From NCBI RefSeq assembly GCF_003604215.1, contig NZ_QXGS01000005.1, positions 166,177 through 230,176 on the forward strand: a stretch of DNA of 64,000 nt, read 5' to 3'. Positions 9,343 to 17,899 of the stretch are shown piece by piece. Both the position numbers and the translations under genes were made by a program. The stretch's first letter is position 1. Every line of letters starts with the position of its first letter. The notes beneath the pieces were generated by a model. The model worked only from the letters and a program-made list of their open reading frames with translations. It searched no databases and was not told the DNA's origin. This stretch comes from Teichococcus vastitatis. GTDB taxonomy: Bacteria; Pseudomonadota; Alphaproteobacteria; Acetobacterales; Acetobacteraceae.

Positions 9343-10236
9343 TCAAACGCGAAGCCGGGGGTCCAGCGCATCGCGCAGCGCATCGCCCAGCAGGTTGAAG
9401 GTCAGTACCACCACGAAGATCGCCAGGCAGGGCAGCACGGCGATGTGGGGTGCGAAGAACAGGAAGTTGCGGCCATCCGCCGCCATCGCGCCCAACTCCG
9501 CCACCGGCGGCTGCGCGCCGAGGCCGAGAAAGGACAGCGCGGAGCCCAGCAGGATCACTTGGCCGAAGCGCAGCGTGGCGAAGACGAAGATCGGCGACAG
9601 GCAGTTCGGCGCCACGTGTCGGGCGATCAGCCGCGCATCGCTCATGCCGGTGGCGCGCGCCGCCTCGATGTAGTCCATGCGCATCACCACCAGCGCCGCG
9701 CCGCGCACGATGCGCGCCATCAGCGGCACCGTCGCCACGGACAGCGCCAGCACCACGGCCGGGATCCCCGGCCCGAAGATAGCGGCGATGGCCAGCCCGA
9801 ACAGGATCGCCGGGAAGGACAGCAGCACGTCCATCAGTCGCATCAGCAGCCCATCGGCGCGGCGGTAGAAGGCGGCGGCGAAGCCGATGGCGGCCCCCGC
9901 CGCGCCGCCCAGCAGCACGGACAACAGGCCCATCACCAGCGTCACCCGCAGACCGAACAGCATGCGCGTCACCATGTCCCGTCCCTGGCTGTCGGCGCCG
10001 AGCGGCAGGCCCTCGGTCCCCGGCACCGACATGGCGGCGGCGAGATTGTTGTCGAGCGGATCGGTCGGCGCCATCCAGGGGGCGAGCAGCGCCGCCAGCA
10101 CCAGCAGCACGGCGACGGCGAAGGCACCGGCCGCCACCGGCTCGCGCAGCAGCCGCCGCAGCGTGCCGGGCCGGCGCGGGGCAGAGGGCGCCACCGGCGT
10201 GGCTGCCGCCGCGGCGGCCGAGTTCAGGCTGGCCAT
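9343..10236 (-). CDS. ABC transporter permease (DppC type)
   Basis: The 297-residue inner-membrane permease has the N-terminal cytoplasmic stretch and first helix typical of DppC proteins (PVAAGAFAVAVLLVLAALLA), a PLGADSQGRD motif and the EAA-type cytoplasmic loop (IEAARATGMSDARLIARHVAPN). The chosen ATG lies one base after the stop of the DppB-type gene. With DppB it forms the membrane channel of the importer. The first residues are alanine-rich and probably unstructured. Confidence 0.91.
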   Translation of the reverse strand: MASLNSAAAAAATPVAPSAPRRPGTLRRLLREPVAAGAFAVAVLLVLAALLAPWMAPTDPLDNNLAAAMSVPGTEGLPLGADSQGRDMVTRMLFGLRVTLVMGLLSVLLGGAAGAAIGFAAAFYRRADGLLMRLMDVLLSFPAILFGLAIAAIFGPGIPAVVLALSVATVPLMARIVRGAALVVMRMDYIEAARATGMSDARLIARHVAPNCLSPIFVFATLRFGQVILLGSALSFLGLGAQPPVAELGAMAADGRNFLFFAPHIAVLPCLAIFVVVLTFNLLGDALRDALDPRLRV

Positions 10237-10237
10237 C

Positions 10238-11179
10238 TCACGCTCCCCGCATGCGCGGGTCGAGCGCGACATACAGCACGTCGACCACCAGGTTGATCAG
10301 GATGAAGCCCAGCGACAGCACGATGATGGTGCCCTGGGCCATGGGAAAGTCGGAGGACAGGATGGCGCCCACCGCCAGCCGCCCGACGCCCGGCCAGGAG
10401 AACACCGTCTCCGTCACCACCGCGCCACCCAGCAAAAATCCGATCTGCAGGCCGATCAGCGTGACCACGGGGATCATTGCGTTGCGCAGGGCATGGCGCA
10501 GCACCACGGCGCGCTCGCTCAGGCCCTTGGCGCGGGCAGTTCGCACATGCTCGGCGCCCAGAACCTCCAGAACCGCGGTGCGGGTCATGCGCGCCACCGG
10601 CGCGATGAAGGTGCCGCCCAGGGTCAGGGCCGGCAGCGCGACCGCCTGCCAGCCCTCCACGGTCCAGAGCGGACCGCCGCGGCCGGTGAAGGGCAGCAGC
10701 TGCCACTGGAAGCCGACGAACCAGATCAGCATCAATCCGAGGAAGAACACCGGCACCGATCCGCCCGCCACCGACAGCGCCGTGACGAAGCGATCCAGCA
10801 CGGAGCCGCGGAAATACGCCGCAACCGTTCCCAGCGCGATGCCGATCGGGATCGACCAGAACAGCGAGGCGAACATCAGCTCCAGCGTCGGCCCGATGGT
10901 GGCGCCGAGTTCCTGCGTCACCGCGACGTTGTTGATGATCGAAACCCCGAGGTCGCCCTGCAGCAGGCGCCAGAGATAGGTGCCGAACTGCACCCAGAGC
11001 GGCTGGTCGAGGCCGAGGTCGCGGCGGAGCGCCTCCACCACGTCGGGGGTGGCGCTGGGACCGGCGCGGACAATGGCCGGATCGTTCGGCACCACCTGCA
11101 TCAGCAGGAAACCGATCAGCAGCACGCCGAGCATCACGGGAAGGGTCAGCAGCAGACGCTGCACGACGTGGCGCAGCAT
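10238..11179 (-). CDS. ABC transporter permease (DppB type)
   Basis: The 313-residue permease begins with the standard first helix (LRHVVQRLLLTLPVMLGVLL), contains VPNDPA and the DLGVSIIN segment, and has the EAA loop VRTARAKGLSERAVVLRHALRNA. ATG 11179 gives the canonical DppB N-terminus; a longer in-frame form would add 14 arginine- and proline-rich residues with no support. It lies four bases after the upstream amidohydrolase gene and pairs with the adjacent DppC-type subunit. Confidence 0.91.
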   Translation of the reverse strand: MLRHVVQRLLLTLPVMLGVLLIGFLLMQVVPNDPAIVRAGPSATPDVVEALRRDLGLDQPLWVQFGTYLWRLLQGDLGVSIINNVAVTQELGATIGPTLELMFASLFWSIPIGIALGTVAAYFRGSVLDRFVTALSVAGGSVPVFFLGLMLIWFVGFQWQLLPFTGRGGPLWTVEGWQAVALPALTLGGTFIAPVARMTRTAVLEVLGAEHVRTARAKGLSERAVVLRHALRNAMIPVVTLIGLQIGFLLGGAVVTETVFSWPGVGRLAVGAILSSDFPMAQGTIIVLSLGFILINLVVDVLYVALDPRMRGA

Positions 11180-11183
11180 GGCG

Positions 11184-12845
11184 TCAGTCCGCCGCCCCGG
11201 CCAGGGCCGCGGCCTCGCCATGCCGGTCGAAGATGGCGCGGCCGGCGCGGAAGGTCAGATCGGCCCGGGTCTTTAGGATCTCCTCCGGCGCGGCGGCGAA
11301 AAGGTCCGTCGACATGACCGTGATGTCGGCCAGCATGCCCGCCTCCAGCGTGCCGCGATGCGCTTCCGCGAATTGCGAATAGGCGCCGCACCAGGTGTAG
11401 CAATGCACGGCTTCCTCGGCCGTCAGCGTCTGGTCGGCGCCCAGCACGGTGCCCTTCGAGGTCCGGCGCGTCACCATGGTGTACAGGTTGGGGAACGGGT
11501 CCACGGAACAGACCGGGCTGTCGGTGGAGGCGGCCGGATGGTGCCCCTCATGCAGCCAGGTTCGCATCGGGTAGGATGCCTCGGCCCGCTCGCGTCCGAG
11601 ATTGGTGACGTAGAGGTCGCCGAATTCCCAGATGAAGGATGGCTGCGGAACAGGAAGGATGCCGTGCTTCAGCATGCGCGCGCGCTGCCCCGCCGTCAGG
11701 AAGCCGCAATGCTCGATGCGGTGGCGCCGCCCCTGGATCGGATGTTCGGCGCTGTCCGCCCGCTCCATGCCGCTCAGCACCTGCTCGATGGCGGCGTCGC
11801 CAATGGCGTGGATGTCGAGCTGCCATCCCTGCGCATGGTAGCGGGCCAGCATCTCGTGCTGCGCCGCATCGGGAAAACAGAAGATGCCGGTGCCGCCGCC
11901 GGCGGATTCCAGATAGGGATCGAAGAAGGCGGCGGTGAGCCCGCCGGCCGATCCGTCGGCAAAGGTCTTCACCGCGCCCCAGGCCAGCATCTCCTCCGCC
12001 GCGGCGCCGCGCGCGAGGTTGGGGCGCAGCCCGGCTTCCCACGCCTCGGCGGCGATGCCCTCGGGGTTGCCGGCCAGAACCTGCCACATGCGCTGTTGCA
12101 GACGCCCCTCGGCGGCGGCACGGCGATAGGCACTGATCTCGGCCAGGCCCGCGGTCATGCCGACATTCATGTCGCTCGCCGAGGCGAAGCCCAGCGCGGC
12201 GAGGTTGCGGCCGGCTGCCTCGATGGCGTCCACCATCTGCGCCTCGGAAGGCGGCGGGATGACGTCCTTCAGGAGGCGCATGGCGCGCTCCTGGAACAGG
12301 CCGGTCAGCCGGCCATTCCGGCGCTCAATCGCGCCGCCCTCGGGATCGGGGGTGTTGTGGCCGACCCCCGCCAGGATCATCGCTGCGCTGTTGGCCACCG
12401 CCACGTGGCCGCAGGTGCGCACGATCAGCACCGGGTGATCCGGCACCGCGGCGTCAATCTCGCTGGCCAGCGGGTGGCGGCGGATGTCCAGCTCGCCATG
12501 GTCGTAGCCGCGGCCGAGAATCCACTGGCCCTTCGGCGTGGCCGAGGCGGCGGATTTCAGCCGTCGCAGCACCTCGTCCAGCGTCCGCACCTCCTCGGCG
12601 CGGAGGTTCACCTGCGTCAGCCCCAGCCCGTAGGAGAGCAGGTGCATGTGCGCCTCGTTCAGCGCCGGCATGGCCACCCGCCCGCCCAGCTCGATGCGCC
12701 GGGTCGCCGGGCCGGCGGCCTCGGCCACCTCCGCCTCGCTGCCGACCGCCAGGATGCGGCCATCCTTGACGGCAACCGCTTCGGCGAAGCCCGCCCGCAG
12801 GCCGCGGAAGACGCGGCCGCCGGCGATCAGCAGGTCGGCGCTCAC
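11184..12845 (-). CDS. YtcJ-like metal-dependent amidohydrolase
   Basis: The 553-residue protein belongs to the amidohydrolase_3 family (YtcJ/NfdA-like), whose members hydrolyse N-substituted amino acids or formamides. Visible are the N-terminal beta-sandwich start (SADLLIAGGRVFRG), the HxH metal motif in LNEAHMHLLSYG, VKTFADGSAGGLTAAF, LDIHAIGDAAIEQVL and RHRIEHCGF. The GTG start at 12845 overlaps the aldolase stop as GTGA. Lying between an aldolase and the DppB-type permease gene, it is likely part of the same catabolic operon. It is a second, unrelated-subfamily amidohydrolase in the cluster. Confidence 0.87.
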   Translation of the reverse strand: MSADLLIAGGRVFRGLRAGFAEAVAVKDGRILAVGSEAEVAEAAGPATRRIELGGRVAMPALNEAHMHLLSYGLGLTQVNLRAEEVRTLDEVLRRLKSAASATPKGQWILGRGYDHGELDIRRHPLASEIDAAVPDHPVLIVRTCGHVAVANSAAMILAGVGHNTPDPEGGAIERRNGRLTGLFQERAMRLLKDVIPPPSEAQMVDAIEAAGRNLAALGFASASDMNVGMTAGLAEISAYRRAAAEGRLQQRMWQVLAGNPEGIAAEAWEAGLRPNLARGAAAEEMLAWGAVKTFADGSAGGLTAAFFDPYLESAGGGTGIFCFPDAAQHEMLARYHAQGWQLDIHAIGDAAIEQVLSGMERADSAEHPIQGRRHRIEHCGFLTAGQRARMLKHGILPVPQPSFIWEFGDLYVTNLGRERAEASYPMRTWLHEGHHPAASTDSPVCSVDPFPNLYTMVTRRTSKGTVLGADQTLTAEEAVHCYTWCGAYSQFAEAHRGTLEAGMLADITVMSTDLFAAAPEEILKTRADLTFRAGRAIFDRHGEAAALAGAAD

Positions 12846-13618
12846 GCGCGCCAGTCCGGCTTGCTGTTCTCGATCAGCTGCAGCGCCGAGGCCCAGGCCC
12901 ATTCGCTGTGCGCCAGCGACTTTTCCGGATCGCCGTTGAACTGCGCGGCGGTCTTGCGCCGCACCTCCTCCGGCGGCAGCACCAGCTCTGCGCCACCGGC
13001 CAGCGCCGCGACCTGCGCCTGGCAGGCGCGCTCCAGGTAGTAGATCAGGTTGAACGCTTCGGGGACGGAGCGACCGGCCACCAGCAGGCCGTGGTTGCGC
13101 AGTATCATGGCGCGGTGCTGGCCGAGATCGGCCACCAGCCGGTCCCGCTCGTCGAGGTCGAGCGCGACGCCTTCATAGCCGTGATAGGCCAGGTGGTCGT
13201 AGAATTTCAGCGCATGCTGGCTGATCGGCAGCAATCCGTGCTTCTGCGCCGAAACGGCGATGCCGGCCGCGGTGTGGGTGTGCACCACGCAGAAGGCATC
13301 CTCGCGCGCCACGTGCAGCGCGGAATGGATGGTGAAGCCGGCAGCATTGACCTGCTTCGACTCCGCACCATCCTCGACGACGTTGCCATGCAGGTCGATC
13401 TTCACCAGATCGCTGGCCCGCATCCGGTCGAACAGCACGCCGTACCTGTTGATCAGGAAATGATGCTCCGGCCCCGGCACCCGGGCGCTGATGTGGGTGT
13501 AGATGAAGTCGGTCATGCGGAAATGCGCGACCAGCCGGTACAGCGCCGCGAGGTCACAGCGGACGCGCCATTCCTCGTCGGAACATTCAAGGCGCGGTGG
13601 TGTGGTCGCCACATTCAT
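12842..13618 (-). CDS. Class II aldolase/adducin family protein (copy 1)
   Basis: The 258-residue protein has the zinc-dependent aldolase/adducin fold: CVVHTHTAAGIAVSAQKHGL supplies two metal histidines and RNHGLLVAGRS the third. It resembles the copy at 14857-15627 strongly (RLVAHFRMTDFIYTHISARVPG against RLLAHFGMTDLVYTHLSVRVPG, broken here at 22 residues or fewer by small differences). ATG 13618 follows a GGGGAG stretch and gives the standard N-terminus. It is the first gene of the importer operon; the 149 bases upstream (13619-13767) probably hold its promoter, though I see no convincing hexamer pair. Substrate unknown. Confidence 0.88.
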   Translation of the reverse strand: MNVATTPPRLECSDEEWRVRCDLAALYRLVAHFRMTDFIYTHISARVPGPEHHFLINRYGVLFDRMRASDLVKIDLHGNVVEDGAESKQVNAAGFTIHSALHVAREDAFCVVHTHTAAGIAVSAQKHGLLPISQHALKFYDHLAYHGYEGVALDLDERDRLVADLGQHRAMILRNHGLLVAGRSVPEAFNLIYYLERACQAQVAALAGGAELVLPPEEVRRKTAAQFNGDPEKSLAHSEWAWASALQLIENSKPDWRA

Positions 13619-13767
13619 GGCCGGAACTCCCCGAAAATATGGCGGGGATGTCATCAGCCGTGGCGCACCGCGTCAATCCGCCGAATGCATTATGCAGTGC
13701 AGCATGACACCACTTTGCCGATGATCAGGGCAGGTGGCGCGGCAAGCGCCGACGGATCAGGCAGTGG

Positions 13768-14853
13768 TCAGGCCGCGGCCGGCAGGTCCTCCGCCACCGG
13801 CACCGCGGCGTCCGCGTCCCATCCCAAGGTGACGGCCAGTCCCTGTTGCGGTCGCAGCGGCGCGTTCCAGGCCGGCATGGTGACCCGCATCGGCCCGAGA
13901 TCCCGCGTGTCCACCGTCAGGGTGAACGCGGCGCCGACGTAGGACCAGCCGCTGACCAGCCCGGGGACACGGTTCGCCGCGGCCTCGCCCTCCGGCAGCA
14001 ATCGGATCTTTTCCGGCCGCAGCGACAACAGCACCGCCTGTTCCGCCGCCAGCGGCGCCGCCACCCGCAGGGCCGTGCCGCCCGCCTGCACCCTGCCCTC
14101 CACCGCCGCGATGCCGCGCAGGAAGTTCGAGGCGCCCAGGAAGTCGGCGACGAAGCGGGTGCGCGGGGCCTCGTACAATTCGGAAGGAGCGCCCTGCTGG
14201 ATCAGCCGCCCGCCATTGAGGATGGCGATCCGGTCGGACAGGCTCAGCGCTTCCTCCTGATCATGGGTGACGTTGACAAAGGTGCGGCCGATGCGACGGT
14301 GCAGCGCCTTCAGCTCCTCCTGCAGCTCGGCGCGCAGCTTCTTGTCGAGCGCGGAGAGCGGCTCGTCCAGCAACAGCAGCGCGGGATCGAACACCAGCGC
14401 ACGGGCCAGCGCCACGCGCTGCTGCTGGCCGCCGGACAGCTGCGCGGGTCGCCGGTCGGCGAAGGCCGAGAGCTGCACCAGATCCAGCGCGGTGCGGACC
14501 TTCTGCTGCTGCCCGGCACGGTTCATGCGCCGTACGCGCAGCGGAAAGGCGACATTCTCCGCCACCGTCATGTGCGGAAACAGCGCATAGCCTTGGAACA
14601 CCATGCCGAAATGCCGCTTCTCCGGCGGCAGCGCGGTGATGTCGCGCCCATCCAGCAGCACCGCGCCCGCGGAAGGCTCGATGAAGCCCGCGATGATCAT
14701 CAGCAGCGTGGTCTTGCCCGAGCCGGAAGGCCCGAGCAGCGTCAGAAAGGATCCCCGTTCTACCGCGAGGTCGATGCCCTCCACCGCGGTGACACCGTCA
14801 TAGCGCTTGGCCACGCCCGCGAGATCCAGCGCATGTCCAATCACGCTCTGCAT
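13768..14853 (-). CDS. Lone ABC transporter ATPase, PotA/FbpC type
   Basis: The 361-residue ATPase has Walker A GPSGSGKTT (41-49), Q-loop FGMVFQGYALFPHMTV, signature LSGGQQQRVALARAL, LLLLDEPLSALDKKLR and the C-terminal TOBE-type regulatory domain seen in spermidine, iron and sulfate importers. No matching permease or binding-protein genes lie beside it: it is three bases downstream of an aldolase gene, and 149 bases separate it from the importer operon. It must work with membrane subunits encoded elsewhere, or be left over from a larger locus. Confidence 0.88.
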   Translation of the reverse strand: MQSVIGHALDLAGVAKRYDGVTAVEGIDLAVERGSFLTLLGPSGSGKTTLLMIIAGFIEPSAGAVLLDGRDITALPPEKRHFGMVFQGYALFPHMTVAENVAFPLRVRRMNRAGQQQKVRTALDLVQLSAFADRRPAQLSGGQQQRVALARALVFDPALLLLDEPLSALDKKLRAELQEELKALHRRIGRTFVNVTHDQEEALSLSDRIAILNGGRLIQQGAPSELYEAPRTRFVADFLGASNFLRGIAAVEGRVQAGGTALRVAAPLAAEQAVLLSLRPEKIRLLPEGEAAANRVPGLVSGWSYVGAAFTLTVDTRDLGPMRVTMPAWNAPLRPQQGLAVTLGWDADAAVPVAEDLPAAA

Positions 14854-14856
14854 GGA

Positions 14857-15627
14857 TCAGCTCCGGTAGTCCGGCTGCTCGCGGTTCATCTTGCGCTTCA
14901 AAGCCTGCCAGGGCAGCCAGCCTTTTACCGGGCTGTCGCCGGCCTGGGCGCGGGTACGCTCCACCACCTCCGGCGGTGGCATCGACAGCGTCGCGCCGGT
15001 GGATTGCGCCGCCACCTGGATGCGGCAGGATTGCTCCAGGTAGTACATCCAGTAGAACGCCTCGGCCACCGTGCGGCCGATGGTCAACAGCCCGTGGTTG
15101 CGCAGGATCAGGCAGGGCTTGTCGCCGAGATCGGCAACGATGCGCTCCCGCTCCGACAGATTGTCGTCCGCCGCCACACCCTCATAGTCGTGCACGGAGA
15201 CGCGGCCGTGCAGCTCCATGTTCATCTGGTTCAGCGGCAGCAGCCCTCCCGCCTGCGCCGCCACCGTCATGCCGGCCAGGGTGTGGGTGTGCATCACGCA
15301 TTGTGCCCGCTCCACCGCGCGGTGCACGGCGGAATGGATCACGAAGCCGGCCGGGTTCACCGGCCAGGCGGTCTGCTGCAGCGGCTCGCCTTCGGCATCC
15401 ACCGCCACCAGCGACGAGGCGGTGATTTCCTCGAACAACAGCCCATAGGGATTGACCAGGAAGCGGTGCCCGTCGCCCGGAACCCGCACCGACAGGTGGG
15501 TATAGACCAGGTCCGTCATGCCGAAATGCGCCAGCAAGCGATAGGCGCAGGCGAGGTCCTCGCGCAGTTCCTGCTCGGTCGGCCGGTGATCCGGGTCCGG
15601 GCGGATGGGGGGCGGGGGCAGCGTCAT
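14857..15627 (-). CDS. Class II aldolase/adducin family protein (copy 2)
   Basis: The 256-residue protein has the same metal-site pattern as its neighbour copy: VMHTHTLAGMTVAAQAGGLL and LRNHGLLTIGRTV. It overlaps no one but its ATG immediately follows the stop of the GhrA-type gene (TGAATG). Beside a hydroxyacid dehydrogenase, it could cleave or isomerise a sugar-acid-like compound. The C-terminal tail (residues about 220-256) differs from the other copy. Confidence 0.87.
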   Translation of the reverse strand: MTLPPPPIRPDPDHRPTEQELREDLACAYRLLAHFGMTDLVYTHLSVRVPGDGHRFLVNPYGLLFEEITASSLVAVDAEGEPLQQTAWPVNPAGFVIHSAVHRAVERAQCVMHTHTLAGMTVAAQAGGLLPLNQMNMELHGRVSVHDYEGVAADDNLSERERIVADLGDKPCLILRNHGLLTIGRTVAEAFYWMYYLEQSCRIQVAAQSTGATLSMPPPEVVERTRAQAGDSPVKGWLPWQALKRKMNREQPDYRS

Positions 15628-16569
15628 TCAGTAACCTCGGAGCGGGTCGTATCGGTTCGGCAGCGGGCGGGCGGCCTCGAAATCGGCGATCACACCGGCG
15701 ATGTAGCGCGCCCGCTCCGGCCGGCTGGCCATGGAAGCGATGTGCGGCGTCACCGTCACCTTCGGGTGCGACCAGAGCGGGCTGCCGGACGGGAGCGGCT
15801 CTTCCTCGAACACGTCCAGCACGGCTCCGCCAAGATGCCCCGAATCGAGCGCCGCCAGCAAATCCGGCATCACGAGGTGCGAGCCGCGGCCGGCATTCAC
15901 CAGTTCCGCGCCGCGGGGCAGCCGGGCCAACAGCCGGGCATCGATCAAGCCGGCGGTTTCGGGCGTCGAAGGCAGCAGGCACACCAGGATGTCGGTGCTG
16001 GCCAGGAACTTCGGCAGTTCCGCGGCGCCGGCATGGCTCACGACCCCGGGCAGCTCCTTGCGGGTGCGAGACCAGCCCTGCACCGGAAAGCCCACCCCCT
16101 GCAGCATCGCCGCCGCCCGGGTGCCGAGATTGCCGAGGCCCATGATCCCGACCCGCCGCCCGGCGGCGGAGAAACGGCACTCCTTGTGCCACCATTCGCC
16201 GGCCGCTTGCCCCAGCGCGAAATGCCGGGTTTCCCGCAGCAGGGACAGGCAGGCCCAGACAATGTACTCGCCCATGCGCTGCGCCGTCTCCGGGCCGCCC
16301 ATCCGCACCAGCGGCACGTGACGCGGCCAGGCCGGGTCGCAGGTGATGTGGTCCACGCCAGCGCCGGAGGAGAACACCACCTTCAGATTGGGCAGGGAGG
16401 CCAGCCAGCCGGCACGCGGCTCCCACACCACCACGTAATCCACCTCCTCGGGCGCCACCGTCGGGTCTTCCCACCAGCTCACGCAAATGCGTGGATCCAC
16501 CGCCCAGAAGCATTCCTGCCAATCCGCCGCGGCGCCGGGCCCACCCGACTTCACCAGAACCTTCACCAC
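15628..16569 (-). CDS. D-2-hydroxyacid dehydrogenase, GhrA (glyoxylate/hydroxypyruvate reductase A) type
   Basis: The 313-residue NAD(P)-dependent reductase has the nucleotide-binding motif VGIMGLGNLGTRAA, catalytic Arg in LVNAGRGSHLV, Glu in FEEEPLP and His in VTPHIASM. The SSGAGVDHI segment matches the GhrA subfamily. It starts with GTG at 16569; no strong ribosome binding site precedes it. It is the first gene of a three-gene run with an aldolase and a PotA-type ATPase. It probably reduces a 2-oxo acid such as glyoxylate or hydroxypyruvate. Confidence 0.9.
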   Translation of the reverse strand: MVKVLVKSGGPGAAADWQECFWAVDPRICVSWWEDPTVAPEEVDYVVVWEPRAGWLASLPNLKVVFSSGAGVDHITCDPAWPRHVPLVRMGGPETAQRMGEYIVWACLSLLRETRHFALGQAAGEWWHKECRFSAAGRRVGIMGLGNLGTRAAAMLQGVGFPVQGWSRTRKELPGVVSHAGAAELPKFLASTDILVCLLPSTPETAGLIDARLLARLPRGAELVNAGRGSHLVMPDLLAALDSGHLGGAVLDVFEEEPLPSGSPLWSHPKVTVTPHIASMASRPERARYIAGVIADFEAARPLPNRYDPLRGY

Positions 16570-16822
16570 CTTGTCGCCGATCCCTTGGTCATTGGAAGAC
16601 GCCTAGCCTCTCCCGCCAGCCCGGCTTCGTCCAGCACCTTGCCTGCCCCACTGAACAGCAGGCGGGGCCACATCACGTTGGCGGAGCTAGCCGATCGCGC
16701 AGGCTGCGCAAGGGATGGGCAGGAAAATGTCATGCCGATGTCACTCCCGCCGGGCGGAGTCCGGCCCGCGTGGGCATGGAACTTGCTTCCCGCGGCCGGC
16801 AACCACAGCCGAAAGATCTGAC

Positions 16823-17734
16823 ATGCGCCGCCGCCGGTTCCTTGAATCGGCAGAGGCCCCTTCCGCTTCCTGGCGGACGAGCGGAACCGCGGTGCCCGGC
16901 TGGTCTATGCGCGGCACGAGGGCTACCTGCCGCGTGCGGAGGGCGTGCCGTCCTTCACCGCCGGTCCCCGGGTGGCGCATTTCGCCTGCGTCGTGTTCAA
17001 CGTCATTCCCGATGCTTCGACCGCCGTATCGGCGCTGATGTCGGGGGCGGCGGATTGGGTGATGCAGCCGCTAATCGATCTGCTGCCGATGTTCCGCCGG
17101 ATATGCGACTTCGTGGTCAAGGTAAAAGACGCGACCGGCACGATCAACTGTCTGCGCTTCAACCACCTGCTACCGCCGCTCAACAGGGCCGCCATGCGGC
17201 GGGTGCTGCTGGATGCCATCATCCAGTCCGATTGGCGGCCGGCTACGCGGGCGAGCGCGTCGTGATGCTGGTGGGCGCCGACGTGCCGCGCATCAACGCG
17301 GCCTGCGAGGTGGTGCGGGGCGTGATGACCGAGATCGGATTCGCGCTGAATTACGTGGCGGCGGACCGGGGCACGGTAATCAGCCGCATCACCAACCGGC
17401 AGGCCACCGACAAGGGCGGCTAGAACTGTTACTGCACCTACTGTTCCGGCATGGATCACTGGAGCCCGGCCACCCATGCCTTTCTGCGCGGCAACGGCGC
17501 CCAGGCGACCACCGGCTGGCCGGCCCGCCCGCGGATCAAGGAATTGTGGGCCCGGTGGCTGGGCGCGGCGGACCTCGCTACCCAGCAGGACCTGGCGCGG
17601 CAGCTCCAAGCGGAGGCGGAGCGAAAGGTGCCCTACGTTCCCCTGGGCTCTTCACCCAGCCGGTTGCCTACCGCCGCAACCTGACCGGCATGTTGCGCGG
17701 CGCGCCGATGTTCACCCGTCTTCGCAAGGGGTAA
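16823..17734 (+). pseudogene. Wrecked family 5 solute-binding protein gene
   Basis: Pieces of one binding-protein gene are scattered over all three forward frames. ATG 16823 gives an MRRRRFLES start, as in Tat-type signal peptides. After a large deletion, frame 1 reads GPFRFLADERNRGARLV through PDASTAVSALMSGAADWV and PLIDLLP to about 17235. Frame 3 resumes with AAGYAGERVVMLVGADV to a TAG at 17421-17423, where the family usually has Trp, and continues with CTYCSGMDHWSPATHAFLR to KVPYVPLGS. Frame 2 carries the true end, QPVAYRRNLTGMLRG to LRKG. So it has at least two internal deletions, two frame changes and one nonsense mutation. The 16570-16822 stretch before it shows no gene. Confidence 0.85.
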
Positions 17735-17899
17735 GACCCGGCCGGCGGCCGGATCGCTGGGCAGGCGCCGCACGATCGGTTACACTGGCGGCGCCGGTGC
17801 CGAGGCCCGCTCTCCGGCGGACGGGCATGGTTCCGCCCGGTCCAGCCGACCTGCCGGCCCGGATGCTGCGCCCGACACAAACGGCCCCGAAGGGATCCG

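Noticed and set aside
16570-16822. Possible - strand small gene before the GhrA-type gene
   Set aside because: No ribosome binding site or recognisable protein; treated as intergenic and pseudogene flank.
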